DNA from: Planctomycetes bacterium UBA1146
Lineage (GTDB): Bacteria > Planctomycetota > UBA8108 > UBA1146
Direction of reading: 5' to 3'
Length of the DNA stretch: 26,899 bases
Assembly (NCBI GenBank): GCA_002311345.1
Contig: DCAA01000015.1
Coordinates: forward strand, 1 to 26,899
In this document: piece after piece, positions 1 to 8,723 of the stretch
Numbering within the stretch: position 1 is the stretch's first letter
Layout: each line of letters starts with the position of its first letter
Translations under genes and position numbers: made by a program
The notes under the pieces: generated by a model
Told to the model about the DNA's origin: nothing
Seen by the model: only the letters and a program-made list of their open reading frames with translations
Databases searched by the model: none

Positions 1-3000
1 GAAGATCGCATCGGCGATGTTGACAGAACCATCGCCGTTGGAGTCGCAGGCATCCAAGCAGGGGCCCGCTGGGCCACCGGAGAAGAGCGCCGCCAGCAAG
101 AAGATCGCATCGGCGATGTTGAAGCCACCGTCGGCGTTACAGTCTCCGCGACCAAAGAGCGGACCTACCGGGCCGCCACCGCCGCCGAGGGCTGCGATGT
201 ATCGAGCGGCCAGATCAACCTGATCTCCCCCGAATCCACCAAACTCCCACGACTGGGAGATGGTGTTGCCAAACGGAGCATCGGTGGCGTAGAAGATCCC
301 GGTACCGTAACCCTGAGCCGAATCGGTCCAGATCTGTGCGACGTTGGGTCCTGCGGCTCCGGCAAGAGGTGGGATCCGGTCGGTCCAATCACTGCCTGCG
401 GCAGCCTGGTTGTAGGCGGTTCCGCTCAGGTCAGTGGTGTCGAGTCCGAAACCGCTATCGGCACCGTTCATCGACAGGAAACTGTCATCCCCATCGACTA
501 CGACAGCTTGATCGACTCCGTCGTAGTTGTCGTATGGAGTGATGAGGTGGACGAATCCCCAGTGGTCACCCGCTTCGAAGTAAACCGCGACTCCGTTCTC
601 GACCGCCGTAGCGAGGGCCAGCCCGTCCTCGGCAGTGATGCGATAATATTGGGGGTAAGTTCCGGTCATCATCCAGACGCGCGCGATGGTGGAACTGCCG
701 AGGCAGCCCCATTCCGCTGGCCCCAGAGTGGTGGTGACGTACACGATGCCGTTGGCATCGAGGGCGGCCTGAAGTGCCGCGACACTGTCGATCTGGTCGG
801 CTAGTTCGAGGCCGAAGATGATGTCCGTTTCACCTCCGTAGGAGGCGACGTTCGCCACTGTGGTGGCGGCACTGCCGATGTTGCCATTGCAGACACCCTG
901 TACCTGGTAGGTGTAGTTGCCAGCAGGCAGACCCGGATCGGTGTAGGTGGTATCGCCGCCACCGAGGGTGTCGATCAATACCGAGTCTCTCAGAATCTCG
1001 ATGGTGTCGAATGTGCCGGCGGTCCAGCTCAGGGTCACATCACCGCTGACGCAATCACTGATGTAACCGAGTCCAGTCATCGGAGGACACAACTGTGGCT
1101 CGATGTTCAGAGTTCCGGTGCCACCGCCACCAATTGACCAGGCTCCAACGCGTATGAGGTATTGATTTCCTGCGACCAGCGGAACCTCGACGTAGGAGTA
1201 GTAAATCTGGCAAGGACCAGGAAGAGCACCGGAGTCACCGTTGCAGGCGATCTCGTTGCCCTGGATGTTTGCGCAGTCGCCACCGGCAGCGGTGAAATCG
1301 TAAACGAGCAGATCGCTATCGAATCCAGCCGGGTCACAGGTGTGAATCCAGTAAAAGGCATCGGCAGTAGCGGTGTAGAGGTACCAGCCGTCCATGTCAT
1401 TTACACCGAAGAAGGTGGCCGGGCACAGTCCTGCATTGGAAAGATCGGCACTGGGGGTGTAGGGGTTGGTGTCGATGGCATTGGCGCCGTCGAACACATC
1501 GATGGCGAGGAAGCACTCATCTCCATCGCTGATGGGACACGCTGGTGTTCCCAGGCAATCGGCTATGTCGAGACAGTCGACGAGACCGTCTCCATCGTTG
1601 TCGAATCCATCGTCGCAAATCTCGGGTCCACAGAGACCGATGCCGCTGCAGTCGGGATCGGCGCAATCAGTGGCGCCGTCTCCATCGTTGTCGATACCAT
1701 CGCTGCAAGTCACACTGTCACCCTCGAAACAATTAGGAGACCCATTGCAGTCAGGATCGAAGCAATCGATGAGACCATCGAGATCGTTGTCGATACCGTC
1801 GTCGCAGATCTCCGGGCCGACTACTACAAGGATCATCGTGAGTTGTCCTACTCCGGAAGCACCCGCTGCCCAGGAACCCACACGGATCTTGTAGTTTACT
1901 CCTGCAGTGACACCTACGAGCTGGACGTGGCTGTAAAAGGCCTGGCAGCCGGTGAGGATCCCGGCATCTCCATTACAGGCGATCTCTGTCATCGCGGTGC
2001 AATCGTTGGTGGCATCTTCATAGACCAACAGGTCAGTGTCCCAACTGGTCGCATCACAGGTGTGAATCTCTGCACTCATGTCCTGGTCGGGAGTGAAACT
2101 GAACCAGATATCGTTGTCGAACGCACCCCCGACTGCGCAGGCAATGCCTGGCAGCGGATCAGCACCGAGAGTGGCGGTCGTTGAATCCATGAGAACGGTA
2201 TAGGTACCGGGACCGGCGATCGGGATGTCTACGGCAACAACGCATTCATCGTTACCGGCAGCGGGGCACGCCGGGGTTCCCAGACAATCGGCTACGTCGA
2301 AACAGTCGATGAGACCGTCTCCATCGTTGTCGAATCCATCGTCGCAAATCTCGGGTCCACAGAGACCGATGCCGCTGCAGTCGAGATCTGCGCAATCAGT
2401 GGCGCCGTCGGCATCGTTGTCAACGCCGTCGGTACAGGTTGCGGCATCTCCCTCGAAGCAGGCCGGATCACCGATGCAGTCAACATCGAAGCAATCGGTG
2501 GTTCCGTCAGCATCGTTGTCAACGCCGTCGTCGCATTGACCGGCTTCGGCTCCACAGGGTGGCACTCCGGCGCAATCAGGATCAAAACAATCGATGAGAC
2601 CATCGGCATCGTTGTCAGCGCCGTCGTCGCAGATTTCGGCTCCGATGGCGTAGAAATTCATGTTCATGGTGCCGACTCCGGCGGCAACAGCATTCCAGCC
2701 ACCGACCCGAAGGTAGTAAGTGACTCCTGCGAACACCGCTGTCGGATTCTCGAACTCGGAGTAGAAGGCCTGGCAGGGACCGGCGTTACCTACTCCATCT
2801 CCGCTGCAGTTGAGTTCAAAAAGGGCTGCGCATCCTGCGCTACCATCGTAGAGAACCAGGTCAGTATCCCAACTTGTTGGATCGCAGGTGGTGACATCTA
2901 TGGCACCATCGCCATCCGGGACAAAGGAGAACCAGATGTCCTGATTGAATATGCCCATGAAGGCACCACATGGGATCACCGGGACCGGATCGGACCCTGA

Positions 3001-3153
3001 TGTTGCGGTGGTACTATCCATTGCGATGGAGTAGGTCCCGAAACCAGAGATGGGAATTACATCAGCGACGCCACACTCGTCTCCGCCAGTTTGCGCCCAC
3101 AGGCTGGTGGCAGAAAAAGCGAGCATGGTTGTGATCAATAACCAGTTACGCAT
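1..3153 (-). CDS. Giant secreted multidomain dockerin protein, copy 1 (3' end off window)
   Basis: The minus-strand frame is open from the ATG at 3153 to base 1 (1051 codons), and its C-terminus is missing. The protein starts MRNWLLITTMLAFSATSLWAQ, a clear signal peptide. Three pre-peptidase-like beta domains follow (each with GDEC/NDEC, D.WFSF or D.WYLY, TCDP..WDTDL and FYS), separated by blocks of Asp/Cys repeats of the form EICDDGxDNDxDGxxDCxDxDC. Then come an Fn3-like domain, an unrecognised domain beginning ETDIIFGLEL, and dockerin repeats (GRGDCNADGGFNIADAIF, then the start of a second). It is a close paralogue of the next gene upstream on this strand (3435-6515), which predicts about 39 residues lost off the edge. 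It carries one extra Asp/Cys block that its paralogue lacks. The start is supported by GAGGG five bases before the ATG, in a leader identical to that of the paralogue. It is probably exported and calcium-binding; the actual role is unknown. Confidence 0.9.
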   Translation of the reverse strand, partial: MRNWLLITTMLAFSATSLWAQTGGDECGVADVIPISGFGTYSIAMDSTTATSGSDPVPVIPCGAFMGIFNQDIWFSFVPDGDGAIDVTTCDPTSWDTDLVLYDGSAGCAALFELNCSGDGVGNAGPCQAFYSEFENPTAVFAGVTYYLRVGGWNAVAAGVGTMNMNFYAIGAEICDDGADNDADGLIDCFDPDCAGVPPCGAEAGQCDDGVDNDADGTTDCFDVDCIGDPACFEGDAATCTDGVDNDADGATDCADLDCSGIGLCGPEICDDGFDNDGDGLIDCFDVADCLGTPACPAAGNDECVVAVDIPIAGPGTYTVLMDSTTATLGADPLPGIACAVGGAFDNDIWFSFTPDQDMSAEIHTCDATSWDTDLLVYEDATNDCTAMTEIACNGDAGILTGCQAFYSHVQLVGVTAGVNYKIRVGSWAAGASGVGQLTMILVVVGPEICDDGIDNDLDGLIDCFDPDCNGSPNCFEGDSVTCSDGIDNDGDGATDCADPDCSGIGLCGPEICDDGFDNDGDGLVDCLDIADCLGTPACPISDGDECFLAIDVFDGANAIDTNPYTPSADLSNAGLCPATFFGVNDMDGWYLYTATADAFYWIHTCDPAGFDSDLLVYDFTAAGGDCANIQGNEIACNGDSGALPGPCQIYYSYVEVPLVAGNQYLIRVGAWSIGGGGTGTLNIEPQLCPPMTGLGYISDCVSGDVTLSWTAGTFDTIEILRDSVLIDTLGGGDTTYTDPGLPAGNYTYQVQGVCNGNIGSAATTVANVASYGGETDIIFGLELADQIDSVAALQAALDANGIVYVTTTLGPAEWGCLGSSTIARVWMMTGTYPQYYRITAEDGLALATAVENGVAVYFEAGDHWGFVHLITPYDNYDGVDQAVVVDGDDSFLSMNGADSGFGLDTTDLSGTAYNQAAAGSDWTDRIPPLAGAAGPNVAQIWTDSAQGYGTGIFYATDAPFGNTISQSWEFGGFGGDQVDLAARYIAALGGGGGPVGPLFGRGDCNADGGFNIADAIFLLAALFSGGPAGPCLDACDSNGDGSVNIADAIF

Positions 3154-3375
3154 TCGTTCCCTCGACTTCCCGTTTATTCATCGAGTTGCCAGCAGGCACA
3201 CCTGTCGCTGTGAATCCAGGAGCCGCAACCCGCAATTATCTGTCACTTTCAAGCCCAAGCATCGAGAGATTGATCCTCAATATGAGATCGACTCCCTCGA
3301 CGATCCTGGTTCCATATTAGTCATGAGAATGGCGGAGTGCGAGGTACGCGCTGTGGATGGCATGAAATAAAGAAC

Positions 3376-3407
3376 AGGGGGCCTTTCCCTGTTGGAAAAG
3401 GCCCCCT
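3376..3407 (-). terminator. Rho-independent terminator of giant dockerin gene copy 2
   Basis: A 13-14 base stem (AGGGGGCCTTTTCC on the minus strand, one bulged base) closes a 5-base loop. On the minus strand it is followed by a T-rich stretch, TGTTCTTTATTTC. It lies 28 bases beyond the TAA of the gene ending at 3435, so it should end that transcript before the next paralogue begins. Confidence 0.8.
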
Positions 3408-3434
3408 GGCGCAATGTTATCGTCTCTGCCTGGT

Positions 3435-6400
3435 TTACGGGCAGGGCGGGAAACTTGCGCAATCGAGCGTATCGCTATCGTCGACATCCACGTCACAGTC
3501 TGTCGGTCCGGGATCAGACGGAGCAGGACCACCGCTGAACAGTGCTGCCAGAGTGAAGATCGCATCGGCGATGTTGATAGAACCATCGCCGTTGGAGTCG
3601 CAGGCATCCGCGCAGGGGCCCGCTGGACCACCGGAGAAGAGTGCTGCCAGAGTGAAGATGGCATCCGCAATGTTGAAGCCACCGTCGGCGTTACAGTCAC
3701 CGCGACCGAAGAACGGCCCTATCGGACCACCACCTCCGCCAAGAGCTGCGATGTAACGGGCGGCCAGATCAACCTGATCTCCACCAAATCCACCAAACTC
3801 CCACGACTGGGAGATGGTGTTGCCAAACGGAGCATCGGTGGCGTAGAAGATCCCAGTACCGTAACCCTGAACCGAATCGGTCCAGATCTGTGCAACGTTG
3901 GGTCCTCCGGCTCCGGCAAGAGGTGAGATCCGGTCGGTCCAGTCACTGCCTGCGTTGGCCTGATTGTAGGCGGTCCCGCTCAGGTCAGAAGTGTCGAGTC
4001 CGAAACCGCTATCGGCACCGTTCATCGTGAGGAAACTGTCATCCCCATCGGCTACGGTACCTTGATCGACTCCGTCGTAGTCGTCGTATGGAGTGACGAG
4101 GTGGACGAATCCCCAGTGGTCACCCGCCTCGAAGTAAACCGAGGTTCCGTTCTGGACCGCTGTAGCGAGGGCCACCCCGTCCGGGGCATCGATGCGATAA
4201 TATTGGGGGTAAGTTCCGGTCATCATCCAGGCGCGGACGATGGTTCCACTGCCGAGGCAGCCCCATGCCGCAGGTCCCAGAGTGGTGGTGACGTACACGA
4301 TGCCGTTGGCATCGAGAGCGGCCTGGAGTGCCGCGACACTGTCGATCTGGTCGGGTAGTTCGACGGCGAAGATGACATCCGTTTCACCTCCGTAAGCGGC
4401 GACGTTCGCGACGATAGTCTGACTTCCGCCGATGTTACCAGCGCAGACACCCTGTACCTGGTAGGTGTAGTTCCCGGCAGCCAGACCCGGATCGGTGTAG
4501 GTGGTGTCTCCACCGCCGACGGTGTCGATCAATACCGAGTCTCTCAGAATCTCGATGGAGTCGTAGGCATTGGTGGTCCAGTTCAGGATCACATCACCGG
4601 TTGAACAATCACTCGAGGAACTGAGTCCAGCCATCGGAGGACACAGCAGCGGCACGATGTTCAGCGTTCCGGTGCCACCGCCACCAACAGACCAGGATCC
4701 GATCCGGATGAGGTACTGATTGCCGGCGACCAGGGAGACCTCGACGTAGGAGTAGAATGCCTGACAGGGACCAGGAAGAGCGGTGGAGTCGCCGTTGCAG
4801 GCGATCTCATTGCCCTGAATGTTCGCGCAGTCGCCGCCGGCAGCTGTGAAATCGTAAATGATCAGGTCGCTGTCGTGTGTACCACCATTGACACAGGTGT
4901 GAATCCAGTAGCCAGCATCGGCGGTCGCAGTGTAGAGGTACCAACCATCCATGTCATTTTGACCGAATACGCCAGCCGGACACAGTGTGGTATTGGAAGC
5001 ATCCCCGCTGGTGGTGAAAATGCCGGTGTCGTAGTCATTGGCACCGTCGAAGACATCGATGGCGACGAAGCACTCATCGCCGTCGGTGTAGGTGCAACTC
5101 GGATCCGCGAAGCAATCGGAATCGAGACAATCGATGAGACCATCGAGGTCGTTATCGATGCCATCGTCACAGATCTCTACCCCGGGAACCACCGCGAGGA
5201 GGGTGAGGGTTCCAAGACCGCTAACTCCAAGCCCATACGAGCCGATACGGATCTTGTAGGTGGTTCCGGCAGTAACACTCACGAACTGAACGTGGCTGTA
5301 GAAGATCTGGCATCCGGGGAGGATATTTGCATCTCCGTTACAGGCAATGGCAGTCATGGTGGCACAATCGTCACCCTCGTAAACCGCCAGGTCAGTATCC
5401 CAGGCGAGTGGATCACAGGTGTGGATTTCCATCACCATGTCGACGTCGGGGACAAAGCTGAACCAGATATCGTTGTCGAACTGACCCATGACAGCGCAGG
5501 TAATGCCTGGCAGCGGATCAGCACCGAGAGTGGCGGTCGTTGAATCCATGAAAGCGGTGTAGACACCGGGTCCCGCGATCGGGATGTCTTCGGCACCCAC
5601 GCATTCATCGTTGGTCGCAGCGGGGCACGCCGGGGATCCAACGGGGCAGTCGAGTACGTCGAAACAGTCGATGAGTCCGTCCCCATCGTTGTCGAATCCA
5701 TCGTCGCAAATCTCGGGTCCACAGAGACCGATGCCGCTGCAATCGAGATCGGCGCAATCAGTGGCGCCATCGGCATCGTTGTCAACGCCGTCGGTACAGG
5801 TTGCGGCATCGCCCTCGAAGCAGGCCGGATCACCGATGCAGTCAACATCGAAGCAATCGGTGGTTCCGTCGGCATCGTTGTCAACGCCGTCGTCGCATTG
5901 GCCGGCTTCGGGTCCACACGGTGGGATTCCGGCGCAATCAGGATCAAAACAGTCGATGAGACCATCGGCGTCGTTGTCAGCGCCGTCGTCGCAGATTTCG
6001 GTTCCAACTGCAAAGAAGTTGATGGTGAGGTTGCCGGCTCCACCAGATCCAGAGGCACCCCAGTTACCGATTCGGAGGTAGTAGATGTTTCCTCCGGTGA
6101 CCACAGTCGGCGCATCGAATTCGGAGTAGAAGGCCTGGCATGGACCAGGATTGGTGACGGCATCTCCGCTGCAGGCTAACTCGAGAAGAGCTCCGCAGCC
6201 GCCAGATCCATCGTAGAGAAGCAGGTCGGTGTCCCAACTTGCTGGATCGCAGGTGGTGACATCGATGGCACCATCGGCATCCGGGACAAAAGAGAACCAG
6301 ATGTCATCGGTATTCTGGCCAAAAACGGCACAGGGAATTGAGGGAGCAGGATCGGTTCCGGTGGTCGCGCCGACGTTTGTCATCGCAACGACGTAGGTAC

Positions 6401-6515
6401 CAAATCCAGCAACGGCGATATCGTCTGCAACAACACACTCGTCTCCGCCAGTTTGTGCCCACAGGCCAGTGGCAGAAAAAGCGAGCATGGTTGTGATCAA
6501 GAACAACTTACGCAT
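3435..6515 (-). CDS. Giant secreted multidomain dockerin protein, copy 2
   Basis: This 1026-residue protein has a signal peptide (MRKLFLITTMLAFSATGLWAQ). Approximate domain order: pre-peptidase-like domain 22-165; Asp/Cys calcium-type repeats 170-298 (EICDDGADNDADGLIDC and variants); second pre-peptidase-like domain 300-440; one repeat near 443-465; third pre-peptidase-like domain 470-615; Fn3-like domain 620-705; unrecognised domain 706-925; two dockerin repeats 933-1000 (GDCNADGGFNIADAIF, CDSNGDGSINIADAIF); short acidic tail. The frame is open 18 codons further upstream, but the ATG at 6515 is chosen because GAGGG sits five bases before it and the signal peptide starts there. It is the tandem paralogue of the gene at 1-3153. 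In the family, dockerin pairs bind calcium and can dock to cohesins; a surface or extracellular role is inferred. No catalytic motif was recognised. Confidence 0.93.
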   Translation of the reverse strand: MRKLFLITTMLAFSATGLWAQTGGDECVVADDIAVAGFGTYVVAMTNVGATTGTDPAPSIPCAVFGQNTDDIWFSFVPDADGAIDVTTCDPASWDTDLLLYDGSGGCGALLELACSGDAVTNPGPCQAFYSEFDAPTVVTGGNIYYLRIGNWGASGSGGAGNLTINFFAVGTEICDDGADNDADGLIDCFDPDCAGIPPCGPEAGQCDDGVDNDADGTTDCFDVDCIGDPACFEGDAATCTDGVDNDADGATDCADLDCSGIGLCGPEICDDGFDNDGDGLIDCFDVLDCPVGSPACPAATNDECVGAEDIPIAGPGVYTAFMDSTTATLGADPLPGITCAVMGQFDNDIWFSFVPDVDMVMEIHTCDPLAWDTDLAVYEGDDCATMTAIACNGDANILPGCQIFYSHVQFVSVTAGTTYKIRIGSYGLGVSGLGTLTLLAVVPGVEICDDGIDNDLDGLIDCLDSDCFADPSCTYTDGDECFVAIDVFDGANDYDTGIFTTSGDASNTTLCPAGVFGQNDMDGWYLYTATADAGYWIHTCVNGGTHDSDLIIYDFTAAGGDCANIQGNEIACNGDSTALPGPCQAFYSYVEVSLVAGNQYLIRIGSWSVGGGGTGTLNIVPLLCPPMAGLSSSSDCSTGDVILNWTTNAYDSIEILRDSVLIDTVGGGDTTYTDPGLAAGNYTYQVQGVCAGNIGGSQTIVANVAAYGGETDVIFAVELPDQIDSVAALQAALDANGIVYVTTTLGPAAWGCLGSGTIVRAWMMTGTYPQYYRIDAPDGVALATAVQNGTSVYFEAGDHWGFVHLVTPYDDYDGVDQGTVADGDDSFLTMNGADSGFGLDTSDLSGTAYNQANAGSDWTDRISPLAGAGGPNVAQIWTDSVQGYGTGIFYATDAPFGNTISQSWEFGGFGGDQVDLAARYIAALGGGGGPIGPFFGRGDCNADGGFNIADAIFTLAALFSGGPAGPCADACDSNGDGSINIADAIFTLAALFSGGPAPSDPGPTDCDVDVDDSDTLDCASFPPCP

Positions 6516-7153
6516 TCGTTCCCTCGACTTCCTTTTTTTGAGTTGCCGGCGGGCACACCATAGGAGCACACCTCCCTGGTGCGACGAATCGCAACAACTT
6601 TGAAACGATCTGAATTAATTTTCGACCCAAAAAGAACCCACAAATGGACCTACTCGAGCAGCGGCTCGCTGGACCATCCACACCTGTCAATCAGGATATC
6701 CCCGGCCGAAATTTTCCAGGGTGGTCCCCCGGGTAAATCCCGATCCCTCCGGATAGAGCCCATATCGATAATAACGGGAGATAGAGACCGTGCGAGGGAC
6801 TAATCAGCCTCCCTGAGGAGAAATTCTTGCGGCCTCGATCAGCCGGGAATTATTTCTGAGCAAATCGCCCTGCTATCCACTTTCACCGCAACTAACTGAC
6901 ATTCCTGTATGGGGTTCTGTATAGGCGGTGGAGTGTCTGGAGGGATCTTCTGGTGGTCGGGCTGGCTGGACTTCGCACGTCAACGGTGGCGTGAGGTCAA
7001 CGCACGATTGCGGGGCAATTGTTGAACTGATTGTCGCTTCCAAATTCGGCGCAATCCTCGACCTGTTCCCTCTGCAACGCTAACTTACGGCACTCTTTGA
7101 CCACAGTGGTTGTTTGGCGATGACCACTCCATCGCGAAAGGGAGTACGTCGGC
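6516..7153. other. 638-base gene-free divergent region
   Basis: No convincing gene or RNA was seen between the giant dockerin gene (minus) and the aldehyde dehydrogenase gene (plus), so the region should hold both promoters. The first ~45 bases next to the dockerin gene repeat the leader of its paralogue (GAGGGAACGA ribosome-binding leader, then a GTGTGCCxGCxGGCAACTC block). Near the dehydrogenase there is TTGACC at about 7098 and an 11-base palindrome ACCACAGTGGT just after it, but no good -10 box was found. The short reading frames here look random. Confidence 0.5.
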
Positions 7154-8680
7154 ATGGATCTGTCCTTTTTCGAGGCACTGGGAATCCAACAACAGAACCC
7201 GGGTGTCTACGCTGCCGGTTGGAGAGCCCCCTCGGGGGATTGGCTCGAAAGTCGCTCCCCCATCGATGGGTCGGTTTTGGCAACGGTTTCGAAGGCGAGT
7301 CTCGAAGATTACGAGGCAACGGTGCAGGCGACCCACGATGCATTCCTGGAGTGGAGAACGTGGCCCGCGCCGAGACGAGGCGAGGTGGTCCGTTGCATGG
7401 GGGAAGCGTTGCGCCAGCGAAGAGAGCAGCTCGGCAGTCTGGTCGCCGCGGAGATGGGCAAGATCCTGCCCGAGGGGATCGGCGAGGTGCAGGAGATGAT
7501 CGACATCGCCGATTTTTCGGTCGGCCTTTCTCGCCAGCTCTATGGTCTCACGATGCACTCGGAACGTCCCGGTCACCGGATGTACGAACAGTGGCATCCG
7601 TTGGGGATCGTCGGATGTATCTCGGCCTTCAATTTCCCGGTCGCGGTGTGGTCGTGGAATGCGCTGGTGGCTGCAGTGTGCGGGGATGCGGTGATCTGGA
7701 AACCCTCTTCCTCGACGCCGCTATGTGCCGTGGCAGTGCATAACATCGTCCAGCAAGTCCTCGATGAGCAGAAGGCTCCGCCGATCTTCGGACTGGTGAT
7801 CGGAGATCGGGATCCGGTCGGCGAGGCGTTGCTGGCCGATCGCAGGATTCCGCTCGTCAGTGCCACCGGATCGTGCCGCATGGGGCGTCGTGTCGCCGAA
7901 GTGGTGGGCAGCCGTCTCGGTCGCAGCCTGCTCGAACTCGGTGGCAACAACGCGATCATCGTTTCTGACAAGGCAGATCTTGATCTGGCGATGCGAGCGG
8001 TGGTGTTCGGTGCCTGTGGTACCGCCGGGCAACGGTGCACCAGCACCAGACGCTTGTTCTTGCATGAGGATATCGCAGACGAGATGGAATCGAGACTGTG
8101 CCAGGCATATCAGAGTGTTTCGGTGGGAGATCCTCTTGCCGAGGGAACCCTGATGGGACCGCTGATTCACGGTGGAGCTGTTGACGAGATGATGAGTGCA
8201 CTCGAAATCATCCGCCAGCAGGGTGGCGAGGTGATCTTCGGCGGTGATCGAGTGACCGATGGAGTTGCCGCAGATGGGCATTACGTCCAGCCGACTCTGG
8301 TGCGAGCCCGCCACGATATGGAAATTGTTCACGAAGAAACCTTCGCACCGATTTTGTACCTGATGCGCTACCGTGATCTGGATGAAGTGATCGGCTGGCA
8401 CAACGCGGTTCCACAGGGTCTCTCGAGTGCCATCTTCACACTGGATGTTCAGGAATCGGAGAAGTTCCTGGCGGCGGGGGGATCCGATTGTGGCATCGCC
8501 AACGTCAATATTGGCACCAGTGGTGCAGAGATCGGCGGAGCTTTCGGTGGCGAGAAGGATACTGGCGGAGGTCGCGAATCGGGATCGGATGCGTGGAAGG
8601 CGTACATGCGCAGGCAGACCTGCACCATCAATTACTCGAAGGAGTTGCCGCTGGCTCAGGGGATCCAGTTCGGTGAGTAG
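7154..8680 (+). CDS. amaB: ALDH7-family aldehyde dehydrogenase (L-aminoadipate-semialdehyde / piperideine-6-carboxylate dehydrogenase type)
   Basis: This 508-residue enzyme has the full NAD(P)-dependent aldehyde dehydrogenase plan: FNFPVAVWSWN and WKPSSSTPL in the cofactor domain, general base Glu261 in LELGGNN, and catalytic Cys295 in GQRCTSTRR. The C-terminus (IGTSGAEIGGAFGGEKDTGG, then SGSDAWKAYMRRQTCTINYS and LPLAQGIQF) is the signature of the ALDH7/antiquitin family. Members of this family oxidise alpha-aminoadipate semialdehyde, in equilibrium with piperideine-6-carboxylate, to 2-aminoadipate during lysine breakdown. The ATG at 7154 has AAGGGAG nine bases upstream. No other lysine-catabolic gene is visible nearby; the next gene, 43 bases on, encodes an unrelated protease. 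The family assignment is firm. The exact substrate is inferred, since some ALDH7 enzymes also act on betaine or other aldehydes. Confidence 0.93.
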   Translation: MDLSFFEALGIQQQNPGVYAAGWRAPSGDWLESRSPIDGSVLATVSKASLEDYEATVQATHDAFLEWRTWPAPRRGEVVRCMGEALRQRREQLGSLVAAEMGKILPEGIGEVQEMIDIADFSVGLSRQLYGLTMHSERPGHRMYEQWHPLGIVGCISAFNFPVAVWSWNALVAAVCGDAVIWKPSSSTPLCAVAVHNIVQQVLDEQKAPPIFGLVIGDRDPVGEALLADRRIPLVSATGSCRMGRRVAEVVGSRLGRSLLELGGNNAIIVSDKADLDLAMRAVVFGACGTAGQRCTSTRRLFLHEDIADEMESRLCQAYQSVSVGDPLAEGTLMGPLIHGGAVDEMMSALEIIRQQGGEVIFGGDRVTDGVAADGHYVQPTLVRARHDMEIVHEETFAPILYLMRYRDLDEVIGWHNAVPQGLSSAIFTLDVQESEKFLAAGGSDCGIANVNIGTSGAEIGGAFGGEKDTGGGRESGSDAWKAYMRRQTCTINYSKELPLAQGIQFGE

Positions 8681-8723
8681 CCACTACGCTGTGTTGTAAG
8701 TGCCTCAATGTCAGGGGGAACCC

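Noticed and set aside
1162..2184. 340-codon plus-strand reading frame
   Set aside because: It is antisense to giant dockerin gene copy 1, whose Asp/Gly/Cys-rich repeats leave the opposite strand free of stops. It has no ribosome-binding site and reads as low-complexity Ile/Val/Asp sequence.
5640..6000. CRISPR-like periodic repeats
   Set aside because: The periodic ATCGTTGTC-type units are codons for DNDxDG calcium-type protein repeats in frame, with no constant repeat/spacer lengths.
5432..6163. 243-codon minus-strand frame inside giant copy 2
   Set aside because: It is an out-of-frame shadow with Ser/Thr/Pro-rich composition produced by the same repeats; the in-frame product has clear domains.
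7098..7125. TTGACC as a promoter for the aldehyde dehydrogenase gene
   Set aside because: No acceptable -10 box lies 15-19 bases downstream, unlike the three GACAAT promoters, so it was not called.
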